Source: Bacteroidetes bacterium GWB2_32_14 (GTDB lineage: Bacteria > Bacteroidota > Bacteroidia > Bacteroidales > UBA12077). Taken from it: 64,000 bases of DNA. How positions within the stretch are numbered: position 1 is the stretch's first letter; each line of letters opens with the position of its first letter. The stretch lies in NCBI GenBank assembly GCA_001768235.1, contig MENK01000008.1, positions 248,001 through 312,000 on the forward strand. Reading direction: 5' to 3'. The notes under the pieces were generated by a model. It saw nothing but the letters and a program-made list of their open reading frames with translations. It had not been told where the DNA came from and ran no database searches. Below, in pieces: positions 60,215-64,000 of this stretch. Both the position numbers and the translations under genes were made by a program.

Positions 60215-62707
60215 ATGAAAAAATCATGTATTATTGCACTCTTTCTTGTATCTAACTTTTGTTTTTCTCAAGAACAAGTTAATCTGAAAGAATCATTTCT
60301 CGAAGCCGAATATTACATTCTTTACGAAGATTTTAAAGAAGCTTTACCATTATATTTAAAAGTTGTAAACAATGGTTTAGATAACGCTTATATTAATTAT
60401 CGTGTAGGCGAATGTTATCTTCAAATCCCGGGACAAAAAAGCAAGTCAATACCTTATCTCGAAAAAGCCATAAAAGACATTTCTTCCGATTTTAAAGAAG
60501 GTTCGTTTAAAGAAACACACGCTCCTAAAAATTCAATTTTTTTACTCGGGAATGCTTATCAAATAAACAATAATCTTGATGAAGCCATACTGATGTACGA
60601 AAAATTTAAAGAATCTTTAGAAGTAAATGACGTTTACAATATCGATTATGTTGACCAGCAAATTCAGGCATGTAAAAATGCAAAAGAACTGATGAAATCT
60701 CCAACACGAATTAAAGAAACCAATTTAGGAAATATTATTAATGATGAGTTTTCGAATATACGGCCTGTAATCTCTTCAAACGAGCAGGAAATTCTTTTTA
60801 CCTCGAAGCTTAAATTTTACGATGCTGTTTTTTATTCAGAAAAGGTGGGAGGTAATTGGGATGTACCGACAAACCTTACTCCTGCAATAAAATCCGATGG
60901 CGATTTTTATACTTCATCTATCAGTAACAATGGCAAAACCTTAGTTTTGTTCAGGAACGACAAATTCAGCGGTGATATTTACCTGAGCCATTTCGAAAAT
61001 AATGGCTGGCAGGTTCCAGAAAAATTAAATAAAAATATTAATTCTAAAGGATGGGAAACACATGGAACCTTGTCGTCCGATGGAAAAACCTTTTACTTTG
61101 TAAGCGATAGAAAAGATGGATTTGGAGGACTTGATATTTACAAATCGGTTTACGACGAAACAATCAACGACTGGGGTGTAGCTGTTAACCTGGGACCTGA
61201 AATAAATACTGCCTACAACGAAGAAACTCCGATAATTACTGAAGATGGCAATATGCTATTCTTTAGCTCCCAGGGGCATTACAATATGGGAGGATTCGAC
61301 ATTTTTTATTCAAAAAAATTAAACGAGAATGAATGGTCAAGCCCGGTAAATATTGGTTACCCAATAAATACAACCGACGATGATTTGGCATTTTACCCCG
61401 TGAAAAACGGAACATTCGCGTATGTTTCAAAATTTTCGAAAGATGGTTTCGGGCTTGATGATATTGTCCGTTATGAGATTTTTTCACCTGAACATCCATT
61501 CGAGATAAATGTAAAAGGTACTGTAACATTGCTCGATAATCAGGTAGAGTTTCCAAAAAATAATTTTTCTGTAGATGTTATTGATTCTTTAAAATCAAAA
61601 ACCTTATACTCGCTTGAACTGAATGAAAATTCGGGAACTTTTAATACTAAACTCAAACCCGGCATTTATAAATTTATTTTTAACAGCAAAGAATACAAAC
61701 AAAAATCAAAAATCCTGTTTATCCCCGAAGATTATCCACGCGATGAGCTTACAATGAACATTGAACTTACACCACTCTCTGTTTCTACAGGCGAATATAT
61801 AACGGTTAAAAGTATATTTTTCGATTTCGATAATTCTTCTTTAAGCCGTGATGCAAAAATTGAACTTGAAAGAGTTTACAACCTGATGGTACAATACCCA
61901 TCGCTATACATTGAAGTTATAGGGCATACCGATGCTATTGGGGCATCGCAATACAACTACAATCTGTCAGTTAAACGCGCCCGTTCTGCTATTGATTATT
62001 TAACTAAAAAAGGTATTGATCCCAAACGATTTGTAGCTAAAGGAGCAGGTAAATCACAACCCATAGCAATAAATAAGAATAACGACGGGACTGATAATGC
62101 CGAGGGCAGAAAATTTAACCGAAGAGTAGAAATTAAAATCTTAAAATCAGAAGAGAGGTTAATTATTGATAATGATGTTAATTTACCTGAAAACCTTAAA
62201 GACAGAAATCTTACTTATTCAATTTTACTTTTAAAACAGGAAAACAGGTTACCTGCCGATTACTTTGATAAGTACGAAGAACTCTATAATTATAACATCA
62301 ATGAATACCAGGATGGTTTGTATATATATACTTTAGGAGTATTTAAACAAAAATCGAAACTTATAGAGATATATAACACTATTCTTGAACTTGGATTCTC
62401 TAACGCGGAAATAATAAGTAGCTACGATTTACAAATTCTGCTTAACGAAAATGAAGCAGGAACAGATATCTCAGAAACAGATTTTTCTGTAACCTATACT
62501 ATTCAGTTAAAAGCCACAAGTGTTCCTGTAAATACCGAAACATTTAAACCTTTAGAAGGAGTCAAAGAAATTAAGTGCATTGATGGTTATTACCGCTACA
62601 TATATGGAGAATTTAAAAATAAGGATTTCGCTGTAAAAGAACTCGACAAATTAATTAACAAGGGATTTAACGAGGCGTTAGTTATTGAATTAAACAAATA
62701 TAAATAA
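60215..62707 (+). CDS. PorE-like protein: TPR, PD40 propeller, CRD-like and OmpA domains, then SPOR-like tail
   Basis: An 830-aa protein with a signal peptide (KKSCIIALFLVSNFCFSQ). Domain order: TPR-like (about 20-150, ILYEDFKEALPLYLKVV), PD40 propeller (about 180-425, SDGKTFYFVSDRKDGFGGLD; EDGNMLFFSSQGHYNMGGFD), a carboxypeptidase-regulatory-like domain (about 430-525) and OmpA-type peptidoglycan-binding domain (about 530-650, IEVIGHTDAIGASQYNYNLS with the Asp and Arg contacts in KRARSAIDYL). The order is that of PorE, which links the T9SS to peptidoglycan and PorP. The last 170 residues hold two segments that resemble SPOR repeats (YIYTLGVFKQKSKLIEIYNT; YRYIYGEFKNKDFAVKELDK), not part of PorE as described. 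Confidence 0.88.
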   Translation: MKKSCIIALFLVSNFCFSQEQVNLKESFLEAEYYILYEDFKEALPLYLKVVNNGLDNAYINYRVGECYLQIPGQKSKSIPYLEKAIKDISSDFKEGSFKETHAPKNSIFLLGNAYQINNNLDEAILMYEKFKESLEVNDVYNIDYVDQQIQACKNAKELMKSPTRIKETNLGNIINDEFSNIRPVISSNEQEILFTSKLKFYDAVFYSEKVGGNWDVPTNLTPAIKSDGDFYTSSISNNGKTLVLFRNDKFSGDIYLSHFENNGWQVPEKLNKNINSKGWETHGTLSSDGKTFYFVSDRKDGFGGLDIYKSVYDETINDWGVAVNLGPEINTAYNEETPIITEDGNMLFFSSQGHYNMGGFDIFYSKKLNENEWSSPVNIGYPINTTDDDLAFYPVKNGTFAYVSKFSKDGFGLDDIVRYEIFSPEHPFEINVKGTVTLLDNQVEFPKNNFSVDVIDSLKSKTLYSLELNENSGTFNTKLKPGIYKFIFNSKEYKQKSKILFIPEDYPRDELTMNIELTPLSVSTGEYITVKSIFFDFDNSSLSRDAKIELERVYNLMVQYPSLYIEVIGHTDAIGASQYNYNLSVKRARSAIDYLTKKGIDPKRFVAKGAGKSQPIAINKNNDGTDNAEGRKFNRRVEIKILKSEERLIIDNDVNLPENLKDRNLTYSILLLKQENRLPADYFDKYEELYNYNINEYQDGLYIYTLGVFKQKSKLIEIYNTILELGFSNAEIISSYDLQILLNENEAGTDISETDFSVTYTIQLKATSVPVNTETFKPLEGVKEIKCIDGYYRYIYGEFKNKDFAVKELDKLINKGFNEALVIELNKYK

Positions 62708-62716
62708 TTCATTATT

Positions 62717-63265
62717 TTGAGAATTCTCGAGGGTAATATTACACGTTTAAGAGCCGTTGAACCAACAGATGCTGATTTAATCTATACCTGGGAAAACGAC
62801 TGTTCTGTCTGGCAAATGAGCAATACCATTGCCCCGTTTTCAAAACACATTATCGAACAATTTATTGAAACCGCACAGCAGGATATTTTCCAGGCAAAAC
62901 AGCTACGATTAATGGTTGACAAAACTGATGTAAATAGCTCCGAAACTATAGGTACTATTGATATTTTTGAATTCGACCCGTTAAATTCGCGTGCAGGAAT
63001 TGGTATTTTAATAGCTAAAGAAACCGATCGTGAAAAAGGTTTTGCTTCCGATGCTCTTGATGTTTTAATTAATTATTGTTTTAATACTTTATTGCTTCAC
63101 CAGCTCTTTTGTAACATCTGCCACGATAATATCTCGAGTATCAATCTGTTTAAAAACAAAGGATTCGAACTGATAGGAATAAAAAAAGACTGGATACACA
63201 CTTCCGAAGGATGGAAAGACGAACTCATGTTTCAACTGGTTAATCAAAAATGGGGTGAAATGTGA
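62717..63265 (+). CDS. GNAT-family N-acetyltransferase
   Basis: A 182-aa RimJ/RimL-like acetyltransferase: RLRAVEPTDADLIYTWEND start, SRAGIGILIAKETDREKGFASDALDVLINYCF is the acetyl-CoA-binding loop (KGFASDAL), and CHDNISSINLFKNKGFELIGIKKDWI is the conserved C-terminal block. It acetylates an amine on a protein or small molecule; which is unknown. No ATG is available at the N-terminus, so a TTG start at 62717 is likely, 9 nt after the PorE-like gene. It converges with the next gene 2 nt away. Confidence 0.88.
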   Translation: MRILEGNITRLRAVEPTDADLIYTWENDCSVWQMSNTIAPFSKHIIEQFIETAQQDIFQAKQLRLMVDKTDVNSSETIGTIDIFEFDPLNSRAGIGILIAKETDREKGFASDALDVLINYCFNTLLLHQLFCNICHDNISSINLFKNKGFELIGIKKDWIHTSEGWKDELMFQLVNQKWGEM

Positions 63266-63267
63266 TG

Positions 63268-63723
63268 CTAACTATTCAGTTCTTTAAATTCCGGAATATG
63301 ATTTAAAAATACAAAACCCTGGTTCTCAAAATCAATTTTGCAGCAAAAATGCCGTAACCCGTTTGTTACAATAAGAAAATCTACTTTCAGGTTCATATTG
63401 TACCGGGCAATTTGCTCAAATGCCTTCTGATCAATTTTTACACTTGTTGCTTTACATTCTACAATTAACAGGGGCCTGCCATCACGATTAAAAATAACCG
63501 CATCGCAACGCTTCGAAAGTGTATTTAACTTAAACTCCATTTCCACCGAGATAAGTGAAGCAGGATATTTTTTTTCTTCGACTAAAAATTTTAGAAAATT
63601 TTGCCGAACCCATTCTTCAGGAGTTAATAATACATATTTCTTTCGCAGAGTGTCAAAAATATATTTTCTTTGTTCCTGAAATTTTATATTGAACGAATAA
63701 GTTGGTAAATTTAAGCTCTCCAT
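63268..63723 (-). CDS. HsdR N-terminal domain-like nuclease-fold protein (solitary)
   Basis: A 151-aa protein resembling the N-terminal part of type I restriction HsdR. Residues about 30-80 (VLLTPEEWVRQNFLKFLVEE) form a helix-turn, then KRCDAVIFNRDGRPLLIVECKA gives a PD-(D/E)XK-type D, E and K set. No methylase, specificity or helicase gene is adjacent, so a true restriction system is unlikely. Stand-alone members of this family are common in Bacteroidetes and have no established function. Confidence 0.82.
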   Translation of the reverse strand: MESLNLPTYSFNIKFQEQRKYIFDTLRKKYVLLTPEEWVRQNFLKFLVEEKKYPASLISVEMEFKLNTLSKRCDAVIFNRDGRPLLIVECKATSVKIDQKAFEQIARYNMNLKVDFLIVTNGLRHFCCKIDFENQGFVFLNHIPEFKELNS

Positions 63724-63798
63724 TAAAACTGATTCAAGAATTAATATGTTTGAAATTTCTGTTTTTTTTGAGAGAAATAAAAATAAAGTACACGCTAT

Positions 63799-64000
63799 AT
63801 GAAAACAAAAAAGGAAATTGTTGACAACTGGCTTCCCCGTTATACTGGTTGCCCGTTAGAAGAATTTGGAGAATATATTTTACTAACCAATTTTGGACAT
63901 TACCTCGAACTGTTTTGTAAATGGAACAATGTTGAAATAAAAAACCTGAATGTACCCATGCATTGTGCCACTGCCGATGGAATTACAATGATAAACTTTG
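63799..64000 (+). CDS. AMP nucleosidase, N-terminal part (cut by window end)
   Basis: The ATG at 63799 opens a frame to the window end (67 residues). KTKKEIVDNWLPRYTGCPLEE, then FGEYILLTNFGHYLELF and ATADGITMINF match the start of Bacteroidetes AMP nucleosidase, which splits AMP to adenine and ribose 5-phosphate. It is an inference from the N-terminus only. Confidence 0.75.
   Translation, partial: MKTKKEIVDNWLPRYTGCPLEEFGEYILLTNFGHYLELFCKWNNVEIKNLNVPMHCATADGITMINF

Noticed and set aside
63268-63723. Type I restriction system
   Set aside because: No hsdM, hsdS or helicase portion is present beside the HsdR-N-like gene.
1-64000. tRNA, rRNA, CRISPR array, transposase or integrase gene
   Set aside because: I looked for their usual signatures in the intergenic regions and found none; a profile search would be needed to exclude very divergent ones.

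Overview
This window looks like a chromosomal segment of a Bacteroidetes bacterium, probably class Bacteroidia, although the sequence alone does not fix a genus. The evidence is a low G+C content, type IX secretion genes (a PorP/SprF-family protein, PorU, PorV and a PorE-like protein), the long Bacteroidetes form of urocanate hydratase, Bacteroidetes-type promoters (TTTG, about 20 nt, TAnnTTTG), and many proteins with signal peptides ending in a Q just after the small residues. I saw no rRNA, tRNA, CRISPR array, transposase or integrase gene.

Layout. 1-6173: a PorP/SprF-family gene (cut by the window edge) diverges from porU-porV-ispF. 6282-7009: a CoA-binding protein and a thioredoxin-like protein. 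7010-11734: an accessory block with a 1073-aa nuclease-NTPase (candidate defence gene) and a RibD/DHFR-like gene, separated and flanked by hairpin-rich intergenic elements that resemble recombination-cassette boundaries. 11735-15677: a MlaE/MlaF/MlaD-type lipid transport operon ending in a WG-repeat protein. 15785-32052: mostly core genes: hutU, lemA plus two TPM genes, a zinc-ribbon/Nif3/MerR group, a PQQ-like propeller protein, two tandem M23 peptidases, alaS, an acyl-CoA ligase and an aminotransferase. 32196-34504: a lipoprotein, a complete subclass B1 metallo-beta-lactamase fold protein and an isochorismatase-like hydrolase, all on the minus strand.

34505-39709 is a second accessory block on the minus strand. 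It holds an unusual subtilase-VWA fusion, two orphan genes, and elements sharing an exact 15-mer with the first block. 39710-46569 is a long run of small, mostly orphan minus-strand genes (HU, membrane proteins, lipoproteins, a STAS-like protein) with a 66-bp duplicated upstream element. It is followed upstream by a phosphorelay operon (receiver protein, hybrid histidine kinase with Hpt, and sigma-54 activator; 46653-50856). The right end (52259-64000) holds a GT2/glycosylphosphotransferase-like fusion, a 2-oxoacid dehydrogenase E2, three tandem TPR/PD40-propeller genes of which the last has the PorE domain order, a GNAT acetyltransferase, a solitary HsdR-N-like nuclease-fold protein and the start of an AMP nucleosidase gene.

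How the parts connect. The envelope theme is strong: T9SS secretion and attachment (PorU/PorV, PorP-like, PorE-like), Mla lipid traffic, cell-wall M23 hydrolases and surface-polysaccharide glycosyltransferase. The two accessory blocks are the best candidates for something undescribed: related structured repeats sit at gene boundaries in the same orientation relative to the genes, which suggests an integron-like or otherwise cassette-based insertion process without a visible recombinase in the window.
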